Positions 48,968 to 62,000 of a stretch of 64,000 bases of DNA are shown one piece after another. Made by a program: the position numbers and the translations under genes. Numbering within the stretch: position 1 is the stretch's first letter; each line of letters starts with the position of its first letter. The stretch is from assembly GCA_000310025.1 (NCBI GenBank), contig FN649731.1, positions 348,564 through 412,563 of the forward strand, read 5' to 3'. The notes under the pieces are model-generated. The model was given only the letters and a program-made list of their open reading frames with translations, searched no databases and was not told where the DNA came from. This DNA is from Ectocarpus siliculosus (lineage: Eukaryota > Sar > Phaeophyceae > Ectocarpales > Ectocarpaceae).

Positions 48968-50011
48968 GTGGAGGTCCCTGTTTAGGGCCGGTTGAATAAT
49001 GCCGGTTGCCGGTTTAGTGCCAGTCAAATTTCGGCGAACAGGCAGAGACCTGATTAGTGCCAGACCGGAACTGGTGAGGGCTGCCCACGAAAGTTCCAGT
49101 TCGAGCACCACTGAACCCCAAAATAGTGCCGGTGTAAGCACGCATGCAAACAGTTTTCAATCGCACGTAGACTGACGTCTTTTCCTTGGTCAACCTGTTG
49201 GCGCGGTCGATGCCACATAGTAAGAAAAACACACCCAAAGCAAGAAGCACACACAGAGAAGAGAGTACACGTGCTGCTGCAGACCCGAGAAGCTCTACGC
49301 TGAGGCGCACCATGCCATGCGCGGAAGGTGAACTGTGCTACATACAGGACATAACACCGCACGCCCCGAATCGCCATGTCTGCAAGGGAGGATGCGGCGG
49401 GCGGCCCAACGGCGAATGCGGAAGCGTGTTTTGACGACAGCGAGTTTCACAAACATTTTTCGCCAAAGATGCATCTAGTGCATGATTGTCTTCCAGTCGC
49501 TGTCGAGGCGTGATTTTGAGGTTACGCGAATGGTTTGATCCGTTTAAGGCCAGTGTGATGGCTCTCATGCCCGCAAAACATTGAACAGCTGTGACACCTG
49601 TGCGATATTCATGTAAAGGTTTTCAGTTGAAGGGTTTCAGTACGTTTGCTGAGGCAGGTAGAGCAAAACGGTGCAACATGTTTGTCCCGTCCAGTTAACT
49701 TTCTACAGCAAAATCAGCGTCTTCCACAGGGTAGGAACCAGACGTATCGTGGCAAAGTCTGCCCACGCCGCCCACGCCCAAATCTCACCATTTACGGTTC
49801 ATTGTTCTCTGTTGGCCCCGCAAAGCGTAAGCGCTGCACTCTGAAATCAAACAGTTCGTCAATAGTGCCGGTCTGGCACTATTGAGAGTTTTTTAGACCC
49901 TGCATGATACCGGTTTGGCACTATTCAGGCACTCTACGCAAGAGTGCCGGTGTCCGGTTTAGTGCCGGTGAAATCTCAGCGCACACCCCGGCACTAAGCA
50001 GGGGCCTCCAC
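48968..50011. mobile_element. TIR element B (non-autonomous, about 1.04 kb)
   Basis: The left end GTGGAGGTCCCTGTTTAGGG and the right end (complement of GTGGAGGCCCCTGCTTAGTG) form imperfect inverted repeats. Copies of TAGTGCCGGT cluster near both ends. No transposase frame inside. No clear target duplication. The end sequences share the core GG-CCCT--TTAGTGC with TIR element A. Confidence 0.7.
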
Positions 50012-50711
50012 CGCAGGTACCTATACTCGACGAAATCGGCAGGTCCTTCAACCCGATCCGACTCCTACCCAACCACAACACTGCCCAACGCGGTCCTACT
50101 TTCCAGTTCTACCCAGCCCCTGCTTTGTCATCAACCCAATCCCACCCCCATCCGACGTTCTCCCCGGGTCTTGCTCCTCACCAAGCCCGACCCAGGTCCC
50201 GAAGGCCGCACCCAACCATTACTGCAAAATATTTATAATATTCCGGCGGTCCCGCCGAACCCTGCCCCACCTCAGTCCAACGGAATTCCAACCCAACATC
50301 GGATGCCGTGGAAGGCCTCCCATCAACCCTGATTTCCTGACCTATTCTGTACAACCTAACACGCATACGCGAAACCACCTACACATCGTCTCTATCCTCA
50401 GCCTTTGGACAAACAAGCGACAGGACGTGTAGTTAGGTGGGTTTTTGTAGAGGAGCACAAACTAAATCAAACCACAAAAGAATATTCAATACTCCTTCTG
50501 ACGATCATGTGCAGCGCCGTTCGGATAAAGTGGAGGCACATTGTGCACACGAAACACGCCTATGGTGATGCATGTTTGACAGCATAATCATTTATGTTTG
50601 TGTGCCCTCGGCTGGAAACTATATCATGACGATTGCACTACCCGTCTTCATTAACTATGTTTTGACCGAACCGTTTTTTGGTTGATCAACTATCGACAGG
50701 GTTGACGCAAG

Positions 50712-53700
50712 ATGTCAGGCAACGACGCTTTCAGTAGTAGTGGAACAGCCCCGCCGGCGCTGGTCCCGTCAGGTGAGACCTCCGAGGGTCACAACAACGA
50801 AACCACCTTGATATCGGTGGCTTCGTCGTCCCCCGACAGCCGACTGGCGGCTTCACCCGAGAACTCCAGCGGTGGTGGGCGTCATGGCAGCTCGACGTTC
50901 TTTTCCTGGTCCGAAGAGCAACGAGATACGCTAACCTCCGCTTTGGAGACGCGCCACCAACAACCTGACGCTGCTGGCGCTGCCGAGGGAGGCCCGGCAA
51001 CGGCATCTGGTACATGGTTGTTGGCCGTGTCACGCGACGACGAAGGTCAATCGGAGCTCGATGGAGAAGGAAACGGAGAAAGCATTGCCGAACAAGTCGA
51101 GGAGAGACAACCCGGGCGAGGAGGGGTCAGGGAAGGATTTGCCGGCCAGACGGCAGAAGGACTTCTAGGGGTGCCCGGATCAGCAGGGGGTGACGCTATC
51201 GATGGGCCTGAGAATCGTTTCGCGGGTGCGCCAAACGACCGAACAGGAGGACAGGCGCACGGCGGCGGGGCGCGCGAGAAGCTGGCCGCCCTGGGGCCTG
51301 GCTCGCCTCGCGATGCCGAGGGAGGGCCAGTGATGGCATCCGGTAAATGGCTTTTGGCTGTGTCACGCAACGACGGAGGACAATCGGAGCTCGATGGAGA
51401 AGAAAGTGGGAGAACCATTGCCGAAGATGTCCAGGGGAGACGATCCGGTCGAGTAGAGGTCAAGGAAGGATCCGTTGGTCAGACGACAGAAGAATCTCGA
51501 GGGTTACCTGCGTCGGTGGCTGGCGCCATCGGTAGACCTGGGAAAACCTTCACGGGTGCGCCAAATGATATCATCAGCGGCCAGGTGCACGGCGGCGGGG
51601 TGCGCAAGAAGCTTTCCCCCCGGGGGACTGGCTCGGGCCGCCAAACGTCGGGAGGATCGCGAGGTGGTCCCTCTGGGGGCGAATCACGCCCGAAGCCTTC
51701 GGGTGCAGTGTCGCAGGAAAAGCGATCGATGTTCCCAGAAGGTGTGGCAGATGAAACAACCGGGGCCGATGGGACAGCAGTTGCACCTGTCGCAAACGCT
51801 AATACAAAATCAGGTTGCTGAACGATACGATTAGCGCGCGGTTTCAGTTGCAATAGGGTTTGAGTTAAGCTTTTCCCCGCCCCATTGGTTTATACAACTC
51901 GGCTGCGAGTGTAGTACTGAGTAGTTTCTGTGGGATGCTCGTGCCATTGTACTGGTGTACATCGGCGATGTATATAGTTCCACACGTCCCATTGATCTTA
52001 CCAGAATCTTCCGCTGCTCTGGTTCCTTACGCGCTACAAGAATCAACGTTGCTGGGTGCGATACGGAGTGGCCAGCCGGAGGCAGTATCGGAGGTCTTGG
52101 AAAGGATGGACCAGGCGCAGGCCACAAGGGAACTCCTTGACCCAAACCTCATTGCCCTCGCTGCTCGAGTTGGCGACTGCCAGCTTTTTGAATCGATCCT
52201 TGCTGCAATGCTGGAAACGGTCACCACGTGTGAGGTCAGCGAGAGAGTTTGTGGTTTGGAAGTGAACAAAAAGAGAGGTGCTGTTGGTGAAAAGTGGCTC
52301 ACATCTCAAATAGTTCATCAACGCGGTGTTGTTTCCTCTCGAGCCCTAGCAATGTACAGAATGACGAGCCGCTTAGCTTCATCCCCCGCCTCTCAGGTGG
52401 CGCGGCTACTAGCTGAGGCATTCAGTGTGGCCACCACGGAAGCGCAGGGTGTGCGGCATACCATCGAAGATCCTCTGCGGGGTCTATCGATGCTGCTGCA
52501 ACACGGAACAAAGCCCCACCCAACGGACCTTGTTATCTTGTGTCGCGCCATCGACTACGAGGAGCTGGACGAGTGCCTTTTTCAGGCGGTGGCTTCAGCG
52601 AAAAACTCGTTCATTCCGAGCCTAAACCTCTCGTTCGCGTTCCGCGATGCCATTAGGAGTGCCGCTTCCGAGAGGGACCGCAGGGTGCTGGCCCGCCTGC
52701 AACACGACGTGGACTCGATCCTGACGGAAACTTTGAACCGCTTGCCACAGAGTGTGTGCGGCCTCTCTGGGGGCATGGCCGCCTGCACCGCCCTTCTGGA
52801 GCCCGAGGTGGCCGACGATAGCTCCACCTACGGGGAGCGGGGCCCCTTGGCCCGGGCCTTGGGCTGTACTCACCGAATCGTTACCTTCGCTACAACTCCC
52901 CTTTGCATGAACTTCATGCTGCTGAAGTTTACCAGAGGTCTCCCAGCCCTCAAAGATGGCCATTCTGTGTTGATCCTCGAGAAGTCGAGACTCGATATCC
53001 GGGAGGAAGCCAAGGGGCACGAGAGCCTCACGGCTTTGTGCCCAGGGTCAATACTGGGTGGTTTCCTACCCAGGGTCGGCAAGCTTCTCTGGGACGATGA
53101 CCGCCTGGCACCACTGACTTTTTTTCCTGGGGCTCATTTCATCGCTACGGGTGTAGTTGCGCTGCCGAACAGCTACTACAAGGTACCGCTGATGAGGATG
53201 GCCCTTGAAGCCATGATATTCACCGCCGCCCTCGCGTTCTTCACATCTAGGGTGCTCCTTTTCGAGAAGGGACAGCTGACGATTGCGGAGGTGGCCTTCG
53301 CCATCTACGTCGTGGTAAGTGAGATATATATGTCGAGAGCCAGTTTTGATCCAGCGCGAAAGGTTGTGCCTTCGTCGATTCGGGGTTTGCCTCATCTCAC
53401 AAATCAGGATAATGAGCTTGAACTTGAGCGGTGGATGTGCATACAAGCAGGCAGCCCGAGAGCGCTGCGCGGTAGTATTCAGCCACCCTCGCAACGCGTG
53501 GTAATAGAACAAAAAGCGTAACGTCCGCATGATGTTCTTCACAACGCCAGTCGTCCAAATGATGTCTTCCTTCGTGACCCCTCCTTCGTGCCCGTCTTCT
53601 GCTGCAGGCAGCCATCATGTTAGAGGCCACGGAGATGTGGAAAGATTTGGCGGGATATCTGCTGGATCGCTGGAAAGCCCCCCACTTCTTGGCCCTAGTG

Positions 53701-54855
53701 GTGGCACTTGCGGCATTCCTCGCTAGGGCTATCGATCCCGATAGTTCGTGGGGTCGAGGACTCTACGCGGTGGGCTCACCGCTCATGTACTGGCGCCTCC
53801 TGTACTATGCTCAGGTAATTCCCTCTCAGGGGAGTACCATTCAGGTGCTGTACGGCATGGCCTCGGAGCTAGGACAGTTTTTCGTGGTAATGGGCGTCGT
53901 TATCCTGGGCTTTGCCATGTCCTTCTTCGCCCTGTTCAGAGACGTCAAGGGGGAGACCATACGGGGTGCGCTTCTCGACGCGTTTCAGGCAATGCTCGGC
54001 GAGGTAGGACTGTTTGACGATTTCGTTGGGGAGAAGCACGACTTGGCGGCTACCGTGTTGCTTGTGAGCTACTTGGTCGTCATGACCATCATGCTCTTAA
54101 ACCTGCTCATTGCTGTGCTGAGCACGGCTCACGGAAAAGTTGAGGAGGCGGTTCTCATTCGCGTGTCCAGGGCCCGCGTCTACACGCACTATCGGTGGGT
54201 CGTGGCAACCGACGCGCTGCCTGCACCGTTCAACTTGGCACAGCTGGTAGTGCTTCTTCCGTGTAAGATGGTCGATGTGTTGTTCAAGGGCAACACGTAC
54301 CCGATCGCCCGGCGAGGCGTGGGGCGAATTGTATTCTGGCTCTTATTGGGTCCTGGCGCGATCCTCGGAGGGGTTTTCGTGTGGCTGGTGTCCACCCCGA
54401 AAGCCCTGTTCGCTATCTGGGGCAAGCGGTCGCTTTCGATCGCTTCGAGACTGGGGCGGACAATGCTGTGCCTGTTGTGGATCACGCTTGGTGTACCTCT
54501 GTGCCTTGTGGTTTCGTGGGTGACCCAAGCGACGCGTGTACTCTTCGGGCGTACCTTTGGTCTTGAAGGCGCAAGATCCTCGGGGCCCATAATATACACG
54601 GTAGATGACATGCTCAGGGAGGTGACCGGGGTAGGGATGGCGGCGCTGCGGATGCACCTGAAGAACCCTGTGGCAAGCGAAAAGTGTTATGTCAGCGCAC
54701 GCGTCGAGGATCGCTTAGCTACGGTGGACCTGCAGGCCCTCCGCTTCCACGTAGAGGACATGGCCAAGGAGCACATCGAAGCAGCACACAGGAGGTTGGA
54801 GAAACAGCTCGACGAAAAGCTTGAGGGTTTCCTGGCGAAATTGTCTGCGACGTGA
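50712..54855 (+). CDS. TRP-like cation channel, three exons, complete
   Basis: Exons 50712-51813, 52005-53314 and 53608-54855 join in phase (0/1, 1/0, 0/stop) to 1219 aa. Exon 1 (about 367 aa) is Gly/Glu/Ser-rich with a 111-aa direct repeat and no known fold. Exon 2 begins with helical repeats that may be ankyrin-like (STLLGAIRSGQPEAVSEVLE) and ends with a first hydrophobic segment (MALEAMIFTAALAFFTS). Exon 3 holds further membrane helices, a pore-helix-like stretch (ALLDAFQAMLGEVGLFDDF, about 925-943) and an S6 with the TRP-like LLNLLIAVLSTAHGKVEE (about 963-982). Two more hydrophobic segments follow S6 (about 1045-1067, 1089-1111), then a C-terminal coiled-coil-like stretch. The donor of exon 1 (CAG/GTTGCT) is weak; that of exon 2 (GTG/GTAAGT) is strong. 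The role as a membrane cation channel follows from the family. Confidence 0.8.
50982..51650 (+). repeat. 111-codon direct repeat in the channel's N-terminal exon
   Basis: Two units start 333 bases apart (GCCGAGGGA at 50982 and at 51315). Both encode AEGGP, ASG(T/K)WLLAVSR, GQSELDGE, EGFAGQT or EGSVGQT, (F)AGAPND or TGAPND, and HGGG(A/V)R(E/K)KL. An internal gene duplication within one exon. Confidence 0.9.
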
Positions 54856-56063
54856 CACTGGGTGCTGAACCAGCCTTGCTCGTAGAGGAAGTGAATTTTT
54901 GCTTGCCGTTTTACATGCCTTGTGTATTTTCTTGTGACAATGAGAATGGCGTTTACTTCCCGCAGGATTTCTGTCATGCGTCGACAGGAGATGGGGCTAC
55001 TTTATAGGAGCACGATATCACAGCGAGTGGGATGGGGGATTTGTAATTTGTATCAAGATGTAGGGATGTCAAATTCTTTGATTCCTCAAGGTGCTCAGGG
55101 TAATGCGAAAGATTCAAATCCCGGTCCAGGATTGAAGAGGCGAACAAACCCAAACCCGGATTGAAACGCGGGATTTGTCTTCATGAGGAGCAGACGACCA
55201 CGAGGATATTTTCCAGAAAGATTGATTCTCTGGAAAATGCTGCGCCACAAGCCGAGAGGTCGAGTCCTCTTGTGACGTGCAATATTGCTTGGCCGGAGAG
55301 CAAAGCTTCTGTCCCAGAATGGCCAACCTTCCTCGCAACCACGCTAAACGTCTAAGAAAGGCGAGGAAAGAAAATAAACTGAGAGGGGGACATGTGGTTG
55401 TTCCTCCTTTCATTCCTGAAACCACCAATTGGTACCTAAATAAGGGGCGCTATGTAGAGACGAAGAGTCCATGACCGTTGATGCCACCATCGGTCGACCA
55501 TGAATTTTTCGACCAAACCAAGTCTCCATCCAAAACGTTTTGACCAATCAGAAAACTGCGGGCACCTTTTCTCTCTCTCTGCATTCTCCGGCGACATTCG
55601 AAGAAATTACTCCCGGTCTCTTGCTAACAGATGCAAGACCAGCCAAGCCCAAAACTGTACATCTCCTGAGTATTTGAGAGGTTCATAACAGCAACGGTCG
55701 GGAGTTCCGCAAAAACATACGCCAAACGTGGGAGGAAAAGAACATACTATAACGGACCAATGTCTTTGGCATTCCGAAGCAGATGAAAAACTGACGCAAA
55801 CCTATCCAACCTCCCGGGGATATCTACAAACACAGTTGCCTGTGGAAAGCACAGTCGCATGTGCGACCGACGACCATTGAAATAGCACACGTCATGCATT
55901 CTACCCAAAACCTACCGGAACACTACCGGGAAAATTATCTACACTTGTAGGCGCGGGACTGTTGCGAAACCAGAGCCCATTCTGTTGCAAACAGGTTGAC
56001 AACACCAAATACCACCACCACCACCACCGGCGGCGGCGGCAGCTTCGATTGCGTTTACGTGGA
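54856..56063. other. Intergenic region between convergent genes
   Basis: The TRP-like gene (plus) and the WLM protease gene (minus) end toward each other here, so this is 3' UTR plus spacer. A stretch near 55105-55125 (GATTCAAATCCCGG) looks like a tRNA B box but has no matching A box or fold. No gene seen. Confidence 0.55.
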
Positions 56064-59000
56064 CTAGACTTGACACAGTCGCTCTTGCCACGCCTCCACC
56101 GTGCTCTTGGCCAACCAGATGAGACCGGGGTCCTGCCTGCCGAGCTCCAGCTGGTCGTCGCCCCTCTCCTCGAAACCGGCCGCGAGGAGCAAGTCCACCC
56201 CTCCGGCCACGGCCCCTACAGACGCCTGGACGTGCACAAGGGCGACCACCATAAATGAAAGACCGACCACGGAGACCGCAGCGACGCGAGCAACCAAAGT
56301 TCGTCGTAAGTATGTAAAATGTGTTGAACCAACGACAAGGTATCCAACGACACAAGTGCAACAACTCTTCCACATGCGTGTCCAAGACAGTCACCCCGGA
56401 GAAAAAGAAAAGAGAGCTTCGCTGACGTCGAAAATTCGAGGTCGTCTTGGACGTCCCACCGAGAACCAGAAAATAATACTTTATCAGAAAAGCCAAATAT
56501 TTGCGAGAAAGCCACACTCTGAAGGAGTTTCCGAAGAACCACACCCAGAGGGGGGTGCATAGGGATATGAAAGGAGGGGCTAAGAGACAGAGGTGGGGGG
56601 AGGGGGAGCGAGAGAAAGACGAGAAGCCGAAAACAATACCCCTGATGGCACAGATCTCTGTTGTCCCGAAAAATACCTTCCTCATGACAGACATGAGTGA
56701 AAAATAGGTCCGGTGGTCGGTCGTTGGGTCTGGTGCAGAAGGGTGGGTGAAAATACAAAGATAGAAGTGCGAGCGATCCCATACTGCCTAAACTTGACTT
56801 TCATAGCTCGTGATGGCTCCACAACCAACGGGGCACGAAACCCGATCGATATGTGCCCTCGGCGAGGTCGTTCCAACGCAACCGTTCCCGGCATTGGCAG
56901 CCGCTGGTTGTTCGTGATTGTGGAGAAACCGAGCTGTCAAAACCGGTCTGGTGTGTGTGTGACCACTCGCACGTTCACGGCATAGATCCGTCTTGGTTTG
57001 TCCTCGTTCTCCTCACCTTGAACTTCCCGTTGGAGCGCCGGACTTTCCTGAACTTGGCCTCTTCGGGGTGTTCCATGATGTTCCGCAACACCGCCGCCAG
57101 CACGTCCAAGCACTGAGCAATCCGGTGCAATTGTACATTTTGGTGTGGTCGTTAGTGGTGGTCTTGTTTTGGTATTAGTGGTGGTCGTCGAATGCAAAAT
57201 CCCGCACGACAAGGCACGAAAAGGTCAGGCCCGTATGTACGTTGATAAACGTAACAAACATTGTAGGAAGAGATGGTGCAGGAACAGGAGCAGGGGGGTG
57301 GGGAAACGTTCTCGATCGCACTGCTAGTAGGTTCAAAAGAAGCAAACGCGCGGCTAGAAAAACACTCTTGAGCCGAGAGAACGAGGCACCTGTAGCACCA
57401 GCAATTTTCCTCACCAAACTCAACCACATTTTGTTCGTCGATCAAAGAACGCGTTCGAGGCGAAGCACTCCACCACCTCTCGGTACCATCTACATAGTCA
57501 GAAAGAACACAAACCTCCCGCTCAATAAACATTGACAACTCGTACTGCTGTGCCCCGCAGGGCAGCCCTCACCTGTACAGCCCTGGCCCTATCAGCGTGC
57601 CCGGCGACCCTGTCCGCCGCTTGCTGAAGTCTGACGTCTCGAGGCAGCCGCACCGCTCCCTCACTACCAGTATCGCGACCCGCTTCTCGACTACCCTGCG
57701 CCCCACCGCCCGCTGCCGTCATACCGACAGCTTCGCTGCTGTTGTTTCTACCCGACTCCATCATCCCTGGAGTGAGCAATCGGTACGCCGCGTCGGGTAT
57801 CGACCCTCCAGACGCAGACAACGCCTCCACAGCGGCTTCTCTAGGAAATCCCATTGCCAGGAGCTCGTCCAGGGAAGAGGATTCGGGTGTCCGTGGTGCT
57901 GGTCCTAGTTTGGTTGCTGCCGCCGCTAGTGTCTCTGGCGGCGGTGGTGGTGTTGGTGAGGGTGCTGGAGAGGCCCGTGCTACCGGGGAGGGCTCCTCGT
58001 CCATCTCCAACGGAGTGGGTGCTGCTGCCTCGAGGGGTGGCGAGTCCACCGGTTCTACGGAGATTCCGTCGCCTTCTTCTTCGGCCACATTCATCTCGCT
58101 TGCTCCCGTTAGGCGTTGCCCTCGCTCCGCTTGTCGTTCTTCACCACCTCTTGTTTTCCCGTCTGTCCCGCCGTGGTCCCCGCTTGTTGCCCCCGCTGCC
58201 GCCGACGTCAGAGCCGGGGCGACCCCGTCGTCCAAGTCATCCGACGTAACCGACATCTCCGAAACCGATGACGCCATGGCGTTGGTCTCCGCCAACCGCT
58301 CTTCTTTCTCCACCTCGGCTGCCCCAGCCGCCACCCCTCCGGACACAGCGCTCGAGCAATCAGACGGGCATTGTGCGACGGACAATCGGGTACTCGTAGC
58401 AGCAGCGGACGCAGAGGCAGCAGCCGCCGTGACGGGCGCGGCCGCGGCGGGTGTGGCAGCGGTAGCCGCAGCGGTGGCGTGTTTGTTGCCCTTGGTGTGG
58501 CCGCAGCAGTCCTCGACCTCCTGCTCTTCCGGGGTCAGTCGCTGCACGGCCGCCTGTCCCGCCATCTCTCCGGCAGAAAAGATCTGCAACCGGGTGGTTC
58601 AGCGATGCGAGGTTTCGACGGGGGGGTTGCGAATGAAATCAGTTGCCACAAGGTGGCGATTCTGAGCACCGGCGGTGGATGTTCGCGGTGGGATAACGTC
58701 GTGAGGCGCCGCACCAGTGGTTATATGATGAAGGGTGGTCCAATCGGTGAGTTTGGCCACCCAACCCAAACCAACCCGACCGAAATCACCGGTAGGGTAG
58801 CCAGAGGACGAGGTGAAGGGAGGCAGAGCCGCAACCAAACCTAAGCGTCGGTGTCCACACCAAGACTACCGTATCAACTCTCAAGTCCCACAAAAAGCAG
58901 CAGAGGGACACCTTTTTCGGCACGAGACAAACGAAACAAACAAGTGACCTGGGAGGTCTCTGCAAACCAAAGGTTTCAATTAAAAAAACAGAGTGTTTCG

Positions 59001-62000
59001 TTTTCTGTTGGTTTGTTTTGCAACACACGTCACGCTGTGCGCCGAGGCAGACCGACAAGGGGGCAAGACTCGCGTGTGCTCCAGGAGTCAATCTCAGGTG
59101 AGCACAAAATCTCGGCTTTGTAGACAAGCAAGAGAACGGCCTGCACAAGAACAAAAGGAACGCAAAACCAATTCACCTTCGTGAACGCGTTGCTGTCTCC
59201 CCCAAGCCTCCCCGAACCCCCCTCGAATGCTTCCTTGACGAGAATGAAGCCCTCACCGCCTCCCGGGAGGCCGGCCGGCTCAGCACGAGGTGCGGGTGGG
59301 CGGCCTGCGACGGTACGACCACCGGACTGCTGCATCCAGTTCAGTTCAGCCGCTTCTCGTTCCACCTTCAACAGGTTCCAGTTGGAATGAGAGTCGGGTT
59401 AAATATCAATTCGACGGTTTGCTGTTTCATCCGTCGTGGGGATCTTTTCGTTGCCTGAGGAAAAATTACACCATACAGTATGCGTAAGACGCCTCTCAAA
59501 TGCATTGTACCTGATTAATGTCTCAAACGGGCCGACCCGAAGAATAACAGAAAAAAACTACAGCATAACCCTTTGGCCTTCTTGCTATTCACTCCGTACC
59601 CCGTCGAGATGGAACACAGAGATGAGAGACGGGCCAGCAGGGGCGAAGAGTGACGCTGACAATTTCTCCCGGGGGCACTCCGGACTCCCGCATATCTGAA
59701 AACTGAGTCCATTGCCAAGGGGGACTGGCTCAATCTTCAAAAGCCGCCGGCGTCAGCAGAACACCGCTCCGCACACGACGCCTGAATGGATGGCTAGAGG
59801 CTAAACACTCAGAGAGCGACTTCTTGTCCACTCCCCGCGCCGAATATCTCACCTGTCGCATGAGCATGTAGAAGTTGTCGTCGTGGTCGCTGATATCGTT
59901 GTGTGCTAGCTCGTGGAACAGCACTTTCCGGATGGAGAGGATCTGCTCGTCAAGGACAAAACGCCGCAGGTAGGGTTGGCAAGAAAAATGAAAAGACACA
60001 AAAAACGTTGTTTGCAACCCGGCACATGATTTTCGGGTTGGTGTGCGCGGCACAATATGCATCAGCGAAAACAGTTACATGGCCTTCAGCGTTGCAAGAG
60101 GGACGAGGACGAAGCATGATGTACTCCGAGCAGCCAGTCAGCTTGAGCGACGAGGTGCAAAACGTCGACACAGGGAGTGTGGACGATACAGCCAAGTCGC
60201 GGGCAGAATCGCACCTCACAAAACAAAAGAGCACAAGAAGCAGAAAGCGGTCGTTGCACCTTGCCACTGCAAAAACAAATGATGGTTATCACTCAGTGGC
60301 CACCATCCGCAACGTACAACGCGCACCTTTCGGAACCCCCGGAGGTCGTCCGTCCTCAGGCGGAGAAAGATCTTCATGCCGTGGTTCTGGTTCAGCCCCA
60401 GGACGCACTTATCGCTCACCCCCACCTGAAAGACGCCCGGGGAGAGGGCGAGGAAACACAGTGAAACCACCTTCCGAAGAACCTCAGACTAGACGGCATC
60501 TCGGACGCGGATGGTCAAGCGGTACCGTGGCTAAGATGCAACGAGCGAGAGAACGGAAGTAATGCTGCCATATTGTGTGAAAGGTGAATCAAATACCTAC
60601 ACCCAGAGTCGTCGGTGTGCGGCCAACGGGCGGAGCTCTCAAAGCTAGAGCTAGAGCTAAAGGTGACGTTGGTGATAGCAGGTCAGAAGACCAAAAGAAA
60701 ACAAGAGCCATTCAATTAAATCCGAGAAGCGCCAACAACGTACAAAGGCGCTCCATATCTAGTCTTTGCAGTAGGCAGCGCATGACGAGAGTCACAGAAA
60801 CCCCCCAAAAATAAAAATCCGCACCTTGCCCTCCGGGTACAGCTCGCAGAGGGCGCCCACTGTCCATCGGTGCTTCTCCAGCACCGCGCGCACCCCCGGG
60901 TCCGCCGCCAACGACTCCAGAATTTTCCTGGCGGTTTCTTCCTCGGGCAGCCCAGGGAGGGTCTCGATGCGCTCGAACCTGCGGTTGTAGAAATGGAGGG
61001 GTGTCACACCGAATACAGCGCATCGAATGGGTGAAGGTATCGCACCGCCAAGCAAGGGAGGAGGAGGAGGAGGAGTAGCGGAGGATGCCCGCTACGGACG
61101 GGACGGAAGATCACGCGGCGCAGTTCCGGAACAGAAAACTATCCCTTGGTTTTCTACAATTGGACATGGCAAGCACCAATGCGACCGTCGTTCCCAAAGA
61201 CTTCCACCCCTGATGGGAGTCTTCTGGACTTCGATCGTCAACCTAGGCACCACGATGGATGCCAAGAAGGTGCACACGGACCCAAGCCGACCTCGCCCCG
61301 CCCGCCCTCACCCGGTCGATATCTGCCCGTATTTCCTTCAACGCGGAAGGTACCCTTTGTGAAAAGACAAGCGGCCCCCCGTGCACCCCTGCTGACGAGA
61401 AAACAAACGCAGGACAAGACAGCAAAAAGCGCACCACATACACCTCTCCCCCTCCCGCCCTATTCACCTGTACGGGGACAAATCCGAGGGCCCCGGGGGG
61501 TAATTGAGCGCGACCTTCTTGTAGCCCTTCGGGGTGACCTGTCCGTTGAGGTCGTTGCGAACCCTCACACGGTCTTGCTCTCTGAGGACTTCCTCCACCT
61601 CGGAAGGCTTGCTTCCGACCAGCATAAGCTTTGACTTCTGGACGAAAGTGTCGCCTTTCTCCTCGTGTCTCTCTGTTGCTGTCGTCGTAGTAGCAGTCTG
61701 CGCGGGACTTGGAACCAAGACCCCAGCCGCTTCCAGCGTGCCAGCTTCGTCGCGCAACGCCTTACCCTTCAAAATCTGAGGATAAGGGGACATTAGAACA
61801 GCAAATGCTTAGCATCATCCCGACCGCAGGGTGGCGACAGGTTGGGTGCCATTCCGGAGACATGGTTGGGGGGAAGATGGCGGCAGCGGGAGTCGGGCGT
61901 TGGCACATGATAGGAGAAACAAGACGAACAGACGAAATCAGTTCGTACAGCTTTGACTGCTGCATCTGCTGCACTGTACGACTACTTCCTCGAGACCCAG

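Larger units (their letters stand above)
44738..50711. other. Intergenic region with hairpin and TIR elements
   Basis: Between the membrane-protein gene (minus) and the TRP-like gene (plus). It holds a hairpin element (45611-46117) and TIR element B (48968-50011). A possible first exon at 45335-45251 (MGIIAFGSGG onward, donor CACAG/GTGGGT) ends in phase 1, which does not fit the exons I could find downstream. No other gene is supported in 46.1-48.9 kb. Confidence 0.5.

Noticed and set aside
57742-58665. A 307-codon plus-strand open frame
   Set aside because: Antisense to the UBA-containing exon of the WLM protease gene. The minus strand has a clear UBA domain and phase-consistent junctions.
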